This document shows, one piece after another, positions 54,588 through 64,000 of a stretch of 64,000 nt of DNA. The stretch lies in assembly GCF_030247195.1 (NCBI RefSeq), contig NC_080672.1, positions 85,829,113 through 85,893,112 of the forward strand. The letters run 5' to 3'. Each line of letters starts with the position of its first letter. Positions within the stretch are counted from its first letter, which is position 1. The DNA is from Topomyia yanbarensis. Lineage: Eukaryota > Arthropoda > Insecta > Diptera > Culicidae. The notes under the pieces are model-generated. The model had not been told where the DNA came from and did not search any database. It worked only from the letters and a program-made list of their open reading frames with translations. A program made the position numbers and the translations under genes.

Positions 54588-56535
54588 TACATGTATACCT
54601 CGATTTAACATACTCACGATTTAACATACCCTCGATTTAACATATTTCGATTTAACGTAATTTTTACCTCGATTTAACATACATGCAAAATCTTTGATTT
54701 TTTTTTTTAATTTCAGTGTTACTAAAACGAAGTGTAAAGAATCAATATCAATTTTATTCTATGATCCACTTCCAATTCTTAAAGAAAAATAATTTATTTT
54801 CGTTTTTTCGCTAGATTATGTTTAAGATTCTGAGATACAAAAACATTCTTATTTTGATACCGCACAACAACATGAATACACGAATTTGTGGCTCAAGTTA
54901 TTTCCTGATAATAGTTTTATAGGTTTTTATGTGTAAGCTAAAATAGATAACTAGAAAGATATGGTTGATAGAAGGTGTAGGGCGGTGACGAGATATTGGC
55001 GGACGGTGAGTCCTACTAATAGGCATTGGGGCTGTAGCGGTTATTACGAAACTGTTGGAAATTTGTAATGAAGTCATGCCAGTTCCTCGATGATAATGCA
55101 CCCAACTAGAGCTTGAAAGAACGTAAGCACGATTCCTGCTAAAGATAATATCTTTTCTCAGGCTGTATTGAACAGGTGAATTTTTCAGTGCATGTGGACA
55201 TTTTTCAAAATAAAGCTTCGTTATGGATCAAATCCTCTTGCAAAAAATGCTAAAGATGATGATGATGGAAGACACAAGTCTTCCTTCAATGTACGGCTCC
55301 TGGTAACCTCACGGTGTTTATTTATCAATACCGGTGCCGGTCATTACTTAATGTAAACAAAGGAATCACACAAAAGAAAAGTTAGTCCGACACTGATTGT
55401 GATGATATTCTTTATATATTACTGCGTATTCTGTATATCTGTATATATTACTCTCAACAACTGCAACGGGTAGAGAATGGTCGTTAGTAGAGATTGGGAT
55501 TGGAATAAACTATACTAGCATTTGAATACGATTTAAGATGATCGAAGACTCTTGATATGGGGGCCAAATACCATAGGTAGGAGTACCATAGGAGATAGAT
55601 CCAATAAATAAAAAAGGAGATAGATCCAAAAAATGAAAAGAAGCTTTCCGTCTTTGTCACCTGTTACAACGTGGGAGCAGGAAACCAGTAGATCAATTCT
55701 TGGCTTTGAACATCACTTGCTACGCGGCTACTTTGGAGATCGATAATAGTGACATCAACATTCTAGTGAATTCCACCTCCTCATCGTACATAAGGATTAA
55801 ACTATTTTTTTTAAATATTTTTGTATTGTAATTAAAATATCCTATTCATTCTGATGAGTTCGACTTTTAAACTGAGGTATTGTATCTGTCGTGCACAAAA
55901 TGATTTAATCCAACTTTTTTTTTAAGGAGAACTATAGCGCTACAATGGCTCGAATTGGTTTTTTTCTGCACGTAGAACTCCTGTGCTTACAAAACTTCGT
56001 GACTAGTTCTCTTTTTGAATTCTGCGATTATCTGACGGACAGGTTGGTCTACCAAGATAAAGATGAGACAAAATATAAACACAAATTTTATACTTTCTAA
56101 AGTTAAGCATTTTGCTCTTCATGCACACAATGGTTAATCCAACTTTGTTGATTTTAGAAAAAATCTCGTGAAAAAGAATTAACTAATACTGTAATAATAC
56201 TATTCTTATAAGTTATCCTGAATTCTGAGAAAATTTTGCGACGAACTTTATGAAATGAATATCTGTTAGAATTGGTGAATACTTGGCAAGGTTAAGATAA
56301 CTATGTTGTTTATGTTCAGAATAGCAATCTAATTGTTTAATTGTGAATATGTGGCTTCTATGTCACTGTTAGGTGGATGCAATCAGTAATATCCTCGTAA
56401 ATATATCGTGCGATGAATAAAAAAATAATTCTATTCAAAAACAAATATTTCTTTTTTGTTTCGATTTTACATAAAATTCGATTTAACGTACATGATTGAA
56501 TTGGAAAATGTATGTTAAATCGAGGTATACCTGTA
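54588..56535. mobile_element. Tigger/pogo-like MITE, 1.94 kb, TA-flanked
   Basis: The element body is 54,590-56,533. Left end CATGTATACCTCGATTTAAC and right-end inverse CAGGTATACCTCGATTTAAC differ at one base; the TIR is about 24 bp. TA lies on both sides. The left subterminus repeats TCGATTTAACATA-type words five times within 90 bp. The sequence resembles Tigger ends in animals. No transposase of useful length is present. Confidence 0.8.
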
Positions 56536-56850
56536 CACAGTTTCTCGCCGCCACTCTGTAAGCAGCCTATCACAGTAACCGCAAGCAATCCGCGCAGATC
56601 CGCTCGGCTTTCATTAGGTTTGTTTCAATTCACGGTTCTTGCTTCTAGTTGCTCCGTAGCAAACAGGAACAAAAAAACTTGCTAATTTTTAATTCGGTTT
56701 GCTACTAGAAGTAGAAAAGAAGAAGAAGTACTTCCAGTTTCTCCTGGTATTGTAACAAACCTATTTTGACATCAATCCTTTGATTTGCTGCAAGCAAGTT
56801 TCTCAAATCCCGCATCCTAATGTCAGTGCTAGCTCCAGCTATTATTTTAC
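56536..56850 (-). repeat. Dispersed repeat, copy B
   Basis: TTTCTCGCCGCCACTCTGTA, GCAGATCCGCTCGGCTTTCA and GCTGCAAGCAAGTTTCTC mirror the words of copy A at 53,490-53,762, which lies just beyond the MITE and the Tigger-like element. The two copies face each other. Confidence 0.6.
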
Positions 56851-56909
56851 CTGTCGTGTTACAAAAAATCTGTACCAAACTGTACTTTTTTACAAAAGTA
56901 TGTTATCCG

Positions 56910-57823
56910 TACCGTAAACCGGGGTGACTTTGATCATTGGAGTAATATTAATCACTCAAAACTTTTTTCGTAGATCGCTTTTAAACCAGAATAGTCTACC
57001 GATCATTTTAATTTGAATTGATTTTTACTCTAAACGTATAAAATACTGATTTGTTATACTTTTTGAGTATATTGTTCGGTGCGAAAAACCGAAATTTGAC
57101 TTCACCTGATTTTTACGAAGCTTCGTAAAGTGTCTAATTTTTATAAAAAAAATAAATCTCAGATTTGAGCAAGAGTAATAAATCACAAGCGAGTTTTTAT
57201 TTTCCTTTAGGTTGGGATATGCTAAATGTAGTTTTAAGAGTTTGTTTATTTTTAAAACATTTTTTGTGAAACCAGTTGGCAATAATTTCAAATTATTTTA
57301 AGCTAAAATTCGCAACAATTTTTTATTGTTCAATATTCCAACGTGTAAAAATGGATGAAACTTTTTTTACATTGATAAAACACTGAAACAAAACAGTTTT
57401 AGCAGTTTTAAAAGTTTTCAGAATTTTTTATTCTAGTTGGACACAAATTATACGAATTTTGATTACTTGAATTTTACAGTACATTGAAATTCTTTGTAGA
57501 ATACTAATTAACATCTATTTAACAATGAGTATCTTTCCAAAATTAGTTTAAACAAACAGTTGAATGAAAAGCATTGACATCGATAACTTAATGTGGGTGA
57601 ACATGCAGGTTATCAAAGTCACCACAGAACACGAAAACGGACTTCAACTTGAAATCATAATTGAAAAAATAGCTGTAAACGGGCAATTTTAGGTAAAACC
57701 ATCCAATCTTGTTCTCCGTACATCAGTACATGGTTTAAAAATATTAAACTCGAAAAAAATGCGTTGCGTCTAAAAATATGTAATTACTTCGAAAAGTGAT
57801 CAATGTCACCCCTGTTTACGGTA
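56910..57823. mobile_element. 910-bp TA-flanked MITE (CCGTAAAC ends)
   Basis: The element body is 56,912-57,821. Left end CCGTAAACCGGGGTGACTTT; right-end inverse CCGTAAACAGGGGTGACATT. TA flanks both sides. It splits a unit rich in TCTGTACC words, so it inserted into an older repeat. Confidence 0.8.
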
Positions 57824-58329
57824 TCGTACAGAATTTGTACCAAAAATACTCGAAAAATCTGTACCTTTCTAGATAAATATGTACTTGTGGCATCGCTGCT
57901 ACACACTTTTCAGATCTGCGTACCGAGAAACTATTATTAATCAGTTACTCAGCAGCCAAGTTAAAGATTTTTTCTAAAATAAATTTAAAAATAGTTAAAC
58001 TGTTAGAGAAAACAACTGCTGTTAAGACCGACGATGGCGAGATTGTATACGTTCATTGGGTCATTAAGCCATATGCTGTTTTCGATTTTTTCCGATGCAG
58101 CTGACGTTTTATCGAACCTTTTTTTTATTTTTTTGTTCGAAAAATTACAAATATTTTTTTTACAAAATTGAATTATCACGACAAAATCTTCCATTGGATT
58201 CCCTAATATGTGCTAAGTGCTCTTGTGATCTTAAGTACTCACATTAGCTGTCACTGCATTGGATTGGAATTCAGAAAAAAAAAAGTTTACTTCTTCAGCT
58301 TAATTATCATAAGTAATATTCATGACAAA

Positions 58330-58690
58330 TGGAAAAATCCACCACCCATGCGGAAGATCACGTTCCACTAGTTAGAAAGAGGGCTCTGCAATCATGTGCT
58401 GCTTAGCAAAGGTACCTTACGAGTTACTCTTCAATATGCAAAATTAATGAAAGCGGACCAGGTAATCAAAGAACATTCCGTTGAAACTGGATGATTCTCC
58501 GGACGCCCCGCAAAAATAACAGATAATGTCGTTTTAGAAAACGAGCGTTCAATGATTACAATAAGCATAATATCAATCAGAAAAGTAAAATCTATGATAC
58601 GAAACGCAATAATACATTTTCTGTTATTTACTGTACGCTTTAGCGAAGCTCGACCTTACCGCCTGCAACGATTTATACGAGCCAGTCTTA
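58330..58690 (+). pseudogene. Possible Tc1/mariner-type transposase N-terminal relic
   Basis: In mixed frames the region gives LQYAKLMKADQ...ETG, a stop, then FSGRPAKITDNVV and ISIISIRKVKS. This is the order of the helix-turn-helix, GRP-K hinge and SIRK-like words in Tc1/mariner transposases. It is very degenerate and may be chance. Confidence 0.3.
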
Positions 58691-58837
58691 AAAGTTATAC
58701 TAGTTGAAACGTCACACGGGTGCACTCTCAAATCAAAGCAAGGAAAACCAGCAACAAATCGGATTCGCTTTTGTGAGAACTTTCGTAATTTTTTTGTTCG
58801 AAGTGGTACTTCTCTTCTCTGTCAATACGCTACACGC

Positions 58838-60660
58838 TGCTTGTCTTAGAGCAAGAAGGCGATCTCAGATAGCAAAATCGGAGAGAGAGAGGAACGCAAG
58901 CGACGTTTCGAGAAGGTAGAGACGTTTAAGAACGGGAGATCAAGCTTAGCAAGCCAGTTTTCCATAAGTAGATTAAGACTTCTTTTTCAATAGGTCCAAT
59001 CTGCAAAAGAGAGCCTCTCTTTGTTTACTTTCTCTTCCGCGAATTACTCGGTCACCTTTCTGATTTCCCGTCTCCTGATGCGTAATAAGCTAGTAAATCC
59101 ATGGTCTTTCGAAACATACTCATAATTGTTTAAAAAGTTCAATTGTTTCGCGGTAATAATCGAAAGAGAAAGCGAAAAAAGAGGGCTCTCATTTGCAGAT
59201 TGGACCTAATGAAAAAAAAACTTCAGATGTGCTGAGAAGTATACGCCAATCTCTAGGGGACGCGTGCTGAGTCGTCATGACGAAGATGAGGGATCATCGA
59301 CACCAACTAAAATATGCCCGCTACAGATAATCGTTGAGGGTCTTTTCCCTAAGCACGATTCAACTACCTGATCACCGACACCGTACGGCGAAGAAGAAGG
59401 AGCTAACACCATGCCAAGCGACTAACAACGAGCTCAAAGAAGCATCGATGTGACTAAAATCAAAGAAAACCCCCGGTCCGGATGGAATACCAACCGTGTT
59501 GCTTAAAGCCGCGATCCTGGCATTTCCGGACATGTTCAGGATGCTACTGCTGAAGTCTTTAGATGATTTCCCCAATTTACCCGAAATTTGGAAGGTACAG
59601 AAGCTGATGTTGCTGCCAAAGCTAGGGAAATCACCGGACCAACCAGCCTTGTATAGGCCAATGCCGCAGCGCTGCACAGAAGAATGAGCCAGATCCGACG
59701 AGACGAACAAAGGGCACAAGACAATGCGAGTCGCAGCTGGTGTTCCTCAGGGCTCCACTATCTGTCCAACTCTTTGGAACGGGATGGAGGATGGGGTTTT
59801 AACACTGTGGCTGCCCGGGAAAGTGAAAATCTTGGGTTTCGTGGACGACGTGTCACTAACGGTGATAAGTGAGACACTTGAAGAAAAGAAGGTGTTGGAG
59901 ACGGAGACAATAGATGCGATCGAGAGCTGGATGAACGGGGTCAAGCTGCAAATAGACGATGTATCGATGGTCGGCAACTGCAAAGCAGTTCAGTGGATAC
60001 AGATCACCGTCGAATTGCATCGAAGCGTGCACTGAAGCAATTGGGAGTGATAAGCGACGACTGGTTGAGCTGTAACAACCATTACACATGCGTTGATTAC
60101 ACCTGCGAAATGTCGGTCTATTATCTAGTGTTTCGTCATCGATACTGCGATGTGGGGCTCCTGCCTGGGGTGCGGCGCTAAATGTCAAGCAGAACCACGA
60201 AAAGCTGAACAGGACGTTCCGGCTAGTGGTCGTACGAGGTGCGATTGTGTACCGGAGGCAGTATGTGTTATCGCCGAGATTCCTCATCGGCATCACCCTA
60301 GGCGGAGGATATCAAGTTCTACAATCAATGAAACGTCAGAAACGTGAGGAAAATGATGTGAATCGATTCGATGGTGACGTGGCAGCAGGAATGGAACAAT
60401 AAGGAGAGAGCAAAGTGGACCTAACGGCTCATCCAAACCTGTCGACGTGGGTCAATAGAAGGAAGTATCTTCATCGGCTCGAGTACGCACCGCCACCATT
60501 GTGCCCGGAGTGTGAGAACGTCGAGGAGACACCGGAGCATGTCCGAGGTTTGATGCGACGTGCAGGAGGATCGGACATCGTAGTCGAATAATGTAGTCTA
60601 CAGAATGACAAGCGACGTACAGACGTGGAACGCAGTAAACAGAGTTATGATGTAGATCAA
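58838..60660 (+). pseudogene. Second R1-clade LINE relic
   Basis: The linker CLRARRRSQIAKSERER (58,838) is followed, past a MITE, by KTPGPDGIPTVLLKAAI and LPEIWKVQKLMLLPKLGK to ALYRP. About 150 residues are then missing before RVAAGVPQGSTICPTLWN, KILGFVDDVSLTVISETL (the catalytic xVDD retained) and IESWMNGVKLQI. The C-terminal block YLHRLEYAPPPLCPECENVE follows at about 60,470. Frameshifts and the internal deletion make it inactive. Confidence 0.8.
58991..59208. mobile_element. 214-bp TA-flanked MITE
   Basis: The element body is 58,993-59,206. GGTCCAATCTGCAAAAGAGA and the inverse of its right end GGTCCAATCTGCAAATGAGA give inverted repeats that stay recognisable over about 55 bp. TA lies on both sides. 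It sits inside the second R1 relic. Confidence 0.8.
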
Positions 60661-61160
60661 GACCGTCTTATAGAGAAAACGGTGTGATGAAGCAACTGGT
60701 GGAGTAGACTGCAACGGAGCACCAAGTATGAGTCGTCGAAACGCCAGCGAACCGAACGCCACGCTCCATCCGGAATCGCCAGACCGACCATGGCACTCCA
60801 CCGGATATTCCGATAGCGAAAACAAAAGAAGAATTGGTATTGGGAGAACTTTTTTCACCAGTGAACTCTCCACCAGCGTTAGCCAAATTCACCGCTGAGC
60901 ACTAGACTGAGTAGAACGTGACGGGACACCATCAGTCGCAGGTCATCGGGGCACCAGCGAACCACCGGAATCGGCGAACTGACCTCAACACCCAGCTGAT
61001 TGGTTTCGGGAGAACTTCTCTCGCCGGGGAACTCTCTATCGGAGTAGGTCAGATCCATTGTCGGGGACTGGACCGAGTATTTCGCGAACAAGTCGGAAGC
61101 TCAACAAGGAAGTAATACTAAATGGCACAAGGGAGCCGAAGGGCTCAATAAATTAGACAT
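60661..61160 (+). repeat. R1 relic 3' UTR with internal duplication
   Basis: GGGAGAACTTTTTTCACCAG followed by TGAACTCTC, and GGGAGAACTTCTCTCGCCGG followed by GGAACTCTC, show a duplicated block about 170 bp apart. CCACCGG and GGAATCGCC/GAATCGGCG words repeat as well. The element seems to end near GGCTCAATAAATTAGAC. Confidence 0.5.
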
Positions 61161-61499
61161 TCTAAAGCTTGCAGCCCATATTGTCCTCGTTGGGGAAAAG
61201 TACTTATTCTAGACCCACAGCTTTCACATACAGAAATTGCCACCTTGTGTGGATGGTCGAAAACTGGTAGTGTATCGAGGATGGGCACTGTAACCCTTTT
61301 GAAAGAACTAACTACTAAGTATAACATACAAAATTTCTTCCCGAAGTAATGCCGTAAGGTAATGCCGGGCATGAATCAGGTTCCGTGCAAGAATAGTTGT
61401 ATTAGCAGGTCGGGTGACTACCCAAACCAGTTCCCTGAGTTGTCGGTTTTTTTCAGTTTTGTCTTGTAAGGTTGTTTTTGAACATTTTCTATGCTCTCC

Positions 61500-61600
61500 A
61501 AAAAACATATATACATACATACATATATTGTATTTATACAAAACAATTCATTATACCCCCCTCCCCCCGAAAAATTTCATATACCCCCCCCGGATGTCTA
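61500..61600. repeat. Microsatellite and C-rich tracts
   Basis: A (CATA)n run at about 61,507-61,527 is followed by CCCCCCTCCCCCC and CCCCCCCC runs at about 61,555-61,592. Confidence 0.6.
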
Positions 61601-61815
61601 AGTGAAAGCCGAGCGAATCTTCTCGGAGTGCATACGTTTACTCTGACCTGCTCCATTTGAATTCCTGCGCAGGTTTCTCGCATCCTATTGATATTACCAG
61701 CCCCATCTAAGCTTCTCGCCGCCACTCTGTTGACCACCTTTGGTTGCAAACAAAGTGGCAGCAAGAATTGGAGCTGGAGCTGATATTGACATTCCCCAGT
61801 CAAACTCATCCGAAA
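61590..61815 (-). repeat. Dispersed repeat, copy C
   Basis: GTGAAAGCCGAGCGAATCTT, AGGTTTCTCGCATCCTAT and GCTTCTCGCCGCCACTCTGT place this with the copies at 53,490 and 56,536. Order and orientation of the words differ somewhat, so it may be a rearranged copy. Confidence 0.5.
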
Positions 61816-62293
61816 TTCTAACTGGTTTCTTACGGAATTTCAGCACAACGGAGTCAGAATGTCTGGTTTGATTTCCCCGAAAGAAAAATATGTATAAGGT
61901 AAATGACTTTTTTAAAACAACCTTGTTATTGTTTGGGTACAGATTCCGGTACAGATTTTTCTATAGAAGAGTACAGATAGAAATGATTTTTCAACTCCCG
62001 GTACAGATTTAATTGTGGCAACACTGATTACAGCGTCGTTTAATTTTTCACGTGTTGTTTTGCGAAAAGCCATTGTCTTTCCTCCTTAGTACAGTACATT
62101 TAATCAAAATAAAAGATGTCACGCGAGTTTTTCCTTGCGTAAAAATTAATGCTGAACACGAACATTGTGTTGGTTCTTCGATCTGTTTTATTTCAAAAAA
62201 AGGAGATCAACATGAAACATACGCTTGGTTGCACGATTTGTCAGCCGTTTTGGGTACTATAGGTAAAGCGATTAATTTCAATTGAAGACTTTT

Positions 62294-62457
62294 AGGGGTG
62301 GGCGTAGCGTAGTTGGTAAATCGATTTCCTTGTACGCAGCGCACCTGGGTTCGAGTCCCGACCCCGGACATAGTAAGAAATTTTTCAAAAGGGATTTTTC
62401 TGACCCGAAGTAGCGAATGACCTTAAGGTTAAAACCTCTATAATCGAAATAAAAAAA
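62294..62457 (+). mobile_element. Feilai-like tRNA-derived SINE, second copy
   Basis: Excellent A box (TAGCGTAGTTGG) and B box (GGTTCGAGTCC), then the same body and GACCTTAAGGTTAAAACCTC tail as the copy at 7,678, ending in an A run. Flanking GACTTTT/GACCTTC could be a decayed target duplication. Better preserved at its head than the first copy. Confidence 0.85.
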
Positions 62458-62462
62458 TGACC

Positions 62463-62856
62463 TTCTGCCATTTTCCAAAGCTCCACTGCGCAAACCATCG
62501 GATCGAGACCGAAAGCGAGGTAAAGCTGCACTTCTCTCTGATTTAGTGATGCTGGAATCTTTATGAGCTGAACAGGCAGCTACAGCGCAAAAAAAACCTC
62601 CGAGGCTAGAAAATAATTTGCCGCTGAAAAAAAAAATGAAAAAGGAAAGGCAGCAAAACAGCGGAAACAGATGGAAAAAGAACGAAAATTGATCGAAAAA
62701 GAGAAGAGAAAAGAAATCAAAAATACTGCTATGAAGCGCAAACATGGTCGACCCGCAGCTAAGCAACCACGTGAGCCAAAATACACAACTTCTATTCCAC
62801 ACTCTGGCGACGATGAGGACACCGTTAGCAAATGCAGAACCAGACGCAACTGCTGA
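62463..62856 (+). pseudogene. pogo/jerky-type transposase C-terminal relic
   Basis: The sequence reads FPKAPLRKPSDRDRKRGKAA followed by LLSDLVMLESL, matching the RPFPKAxPRKxxxRGRKKGKSxIL end of pogo/jerky-like DDE transposases. A lysine-rich stretch MEKERKLIEKEKRKEIKNTA and KRKHGRPA, an AT-hook-like word, follow. Frameshifts and stops interrupt it. The SINE at 62,294 lies directly upstream, possibly inserted in it. Confidence 0.55.
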
Positions 62857-63109
62857 AAAATACACGTTTTTTTCAACATTTTGCTGCATGGTTTAATGAT
62901 TTATGGTTTTCATTTCATACCAATTAAGTTAGAGGTTTAGTATGTACAGCCAAATTGTAGCAAATGTTACCGCAAAAAAATGCTGAAAACATCGTATATC
63001 TAACTTTAATAGTTTTCATATTACGGATCATTTTGTATGGAAATTAGTTTTTTTCATCATAAAGTCTCCCCGAGTGCTATGATTAATACTGTCCGATTGT
63101 TGCAAATAA

Positions 63110-63590
63110 TTGATTATCCGCTAATCCAATAAGTCTTCTTCCGATAGATGGTGTCCTCCATCTTGAGGGTTCGGTGATTCATGGTATGGGAGCAGTGACA
63201 TTTTCCGCCGGCGTCACGCAAACTCGTTCCGTCCTTGTTATCGAACAGCTTTTTCAACGCTTCCTTCTTCTTCGTCGTCATTATTTTAGCCGGACGACCG
63301 CTACCGGCCTTCCGCTCAACGCTCAGGGATGCCAGGATCCAGTAAACTGTACTCACAGGCACGTTTTCATCTCGAAAGTGGTCTACCGTAAACTTTTTTC
63401 CACGATGACCATACATTTCATAAAACCGTACAACACGCTCGCGGAGTGCTTGCTTAGATTGAACTGGCAGCACCTGAGCAAAAAAAAAAACACGCCACCC
63501 ATTTCTAGAAAGCAATTCTCTTGGAGAGAAAAAAAATGCGCTCTTTACTTCACAGAAAGGTATTGAAATCATTCTCATTTTTTATTGAAC
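63110..63590 (-). pseudogene. ITmD37E transposase N-terminal fragment
   Basis: The frame reads LRERVVRFYEMYGHRGKKFT, then VDHFRDENVPVSTVYWIL, VERKAGSGRPAKIMTTKKKE and LKKLFDNKDGTSLRDAGGKC. This is the paired helix-turn-helix half of DD37E transposases (GKKYTVDHF and GSGRPAKIM words). It stops near 63,114 before the catalytic domain. GGGTGTTCAATAAAAAATGA on the minus strand at about 63,590 may be the element's end. It is the half missing from the copy at 39,241-40,014, though it is not part of that copy. Confidence 0.7.
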
Positions 63591-63944
63591 ACCCGTAACA
63601 ACAAAAATTACTACTACGTTCATGTATCACAAATCAAACACAATTAATGAACCATCATACTGGATAACGGTGAGTTACGTTGCAAGAACAATACACTCTA
63701 CGGAGCAGTGATGGCATTTCACCCTAGTGATGCACTGGCGCGTAAGTGTGATGCCTACACAGAGGATACAATGATCACACACCACAGAAAAAAGCAGAAC
63801 GCTCTTTCTTTCGGAGCTGTATAGACCGATTTCAAGTGTGCGCTGGTGTTGAGGTAGTTGGGTGCGAGATAACCGTGCTCTCTTGCTCTTTAAATTCTCT
63901 GTGGCGCGCTCAGATAAAGTCACCACCGCGCGCGCCCCAGAGTC

Positions 63945-63998
63945 GCTGTGGTGTATTCACTGGCGTGGTTTCACTGGCGTGTATTCACTGGCGTGTGA
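63945..63998 (+). repeat. Short tandem repeat of TTCACTGGCGTG
   Basis: Three copies of the word TTCACTGGCGTG with one or two spacer bases run up to the end of the window. The array may continue beyond it. Confidence 0.6.
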
Positions 63999-64000
63999 TC

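Noticed and set aside
62278..62889. 203-codon minus-strand frame with Phe/Ser-rich stretch
   Set aside because: It is antisense to the lysine-rich pogo-type fragment and the SINE. Poly-A/T tracts read as Lys on one strand and Phe on the other.
1..64000. CRISPR arrays, bacterial operons, rRNA or true tRNA genes
   Set aside because: The repeats lack CRISPR spacing. The tRNA-like promoters belong to SINEs with A-rich tails and target duplications. No ribosomal RNA or prokaryotic signals were seen.

Overview
This is eukaryotic, AT-rich, repeat-dense DNA that reads as culicine mosquito, most likely Aedes. The main reasons are two tRNA-derived SINEs of the Feilai type (7.68 and 62.29 kb), R1-clade and Jockey/LOA-group LINE relics, two ITmD37E (DD37E mariner-like) relics, and many MITEs with TA, 8-bp or 3-bp target duplications. 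There are no bacterial operons, CRISPR arrays or intact viral genes.

One host gene is clear: an SLC45-family (proton-coupled sugar transporter, MFS) gene on the plus strand. Its start exon lies at about 17.12-17.611 kb and its other six coding exons at 46.310-48.988 kb. The seven coding segments sum to 1,641 nt (546 aa plus stop), every junction is GT-AG, and all phases agree. Intron 1 is 28.7 kb and holds most of the mobile DNA in the window. The other introns are 58 to 617 bp.

Layout. 1-10 kb: AT-rich intergenic DNA with a fold-back repeat (1.8-2.3 kb), a composite element with long inverted arms (2.8-7.37 kb) carrying nested MITEs, and a SINE. 10.08-12.2 kb: a minus-strand relic of replication-dependent histone genes. 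It has a broken H3 gene with a histone 3' stem-loop, plus three tandem units of about 410 bp, each with a TATA box, a histone-type cap motif and the same stem-loop. 13.93-14.87 kb: a piggyBac-like MITE. 17.1-17.6 kb: SLC45 promoter, uORF and exon 1. 17.6-46.3 kb: intron 1, with a near-perfect hairpin at 18.2 kb, a Tc1 relic, a Jockey-group LINE (23.1-30.2 kb) interrupted by a 3.5-kb hAT-like and a 1.1-kb CACTG-ended element, a LOA/Jockey-group relic (31.8-34.2 kb) interrupted by a 1.0-kb hAT MITE, a DD37E element (39.05-40.12 kb), an R1-clade LINE on the minus strand (40.3-43.9 kb) with a perfect palindrome at its 5' junction, another hAT MITE (44.0-44.5 kb) and a SINE. 46.3-49.7 kb: SLC45 exons 2-7 and 3' UTR. 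49.7-64 kb: further TE relics (two R1 pieces, a Tigger-like MITE, a TA-type MITE, pogo and DD37E transposase fragments).

Nearly all the short open frames are chance or TE-derived. Every retroelement and transposase copy seen here is broken by stops, frameshifts or loss of catalytic residues, so only SLC45 looks functional. The nested insertions give a relative order of events. Two of them can be removed in silico at clean target duplications, and one of these restores the host LINE frame exactly.
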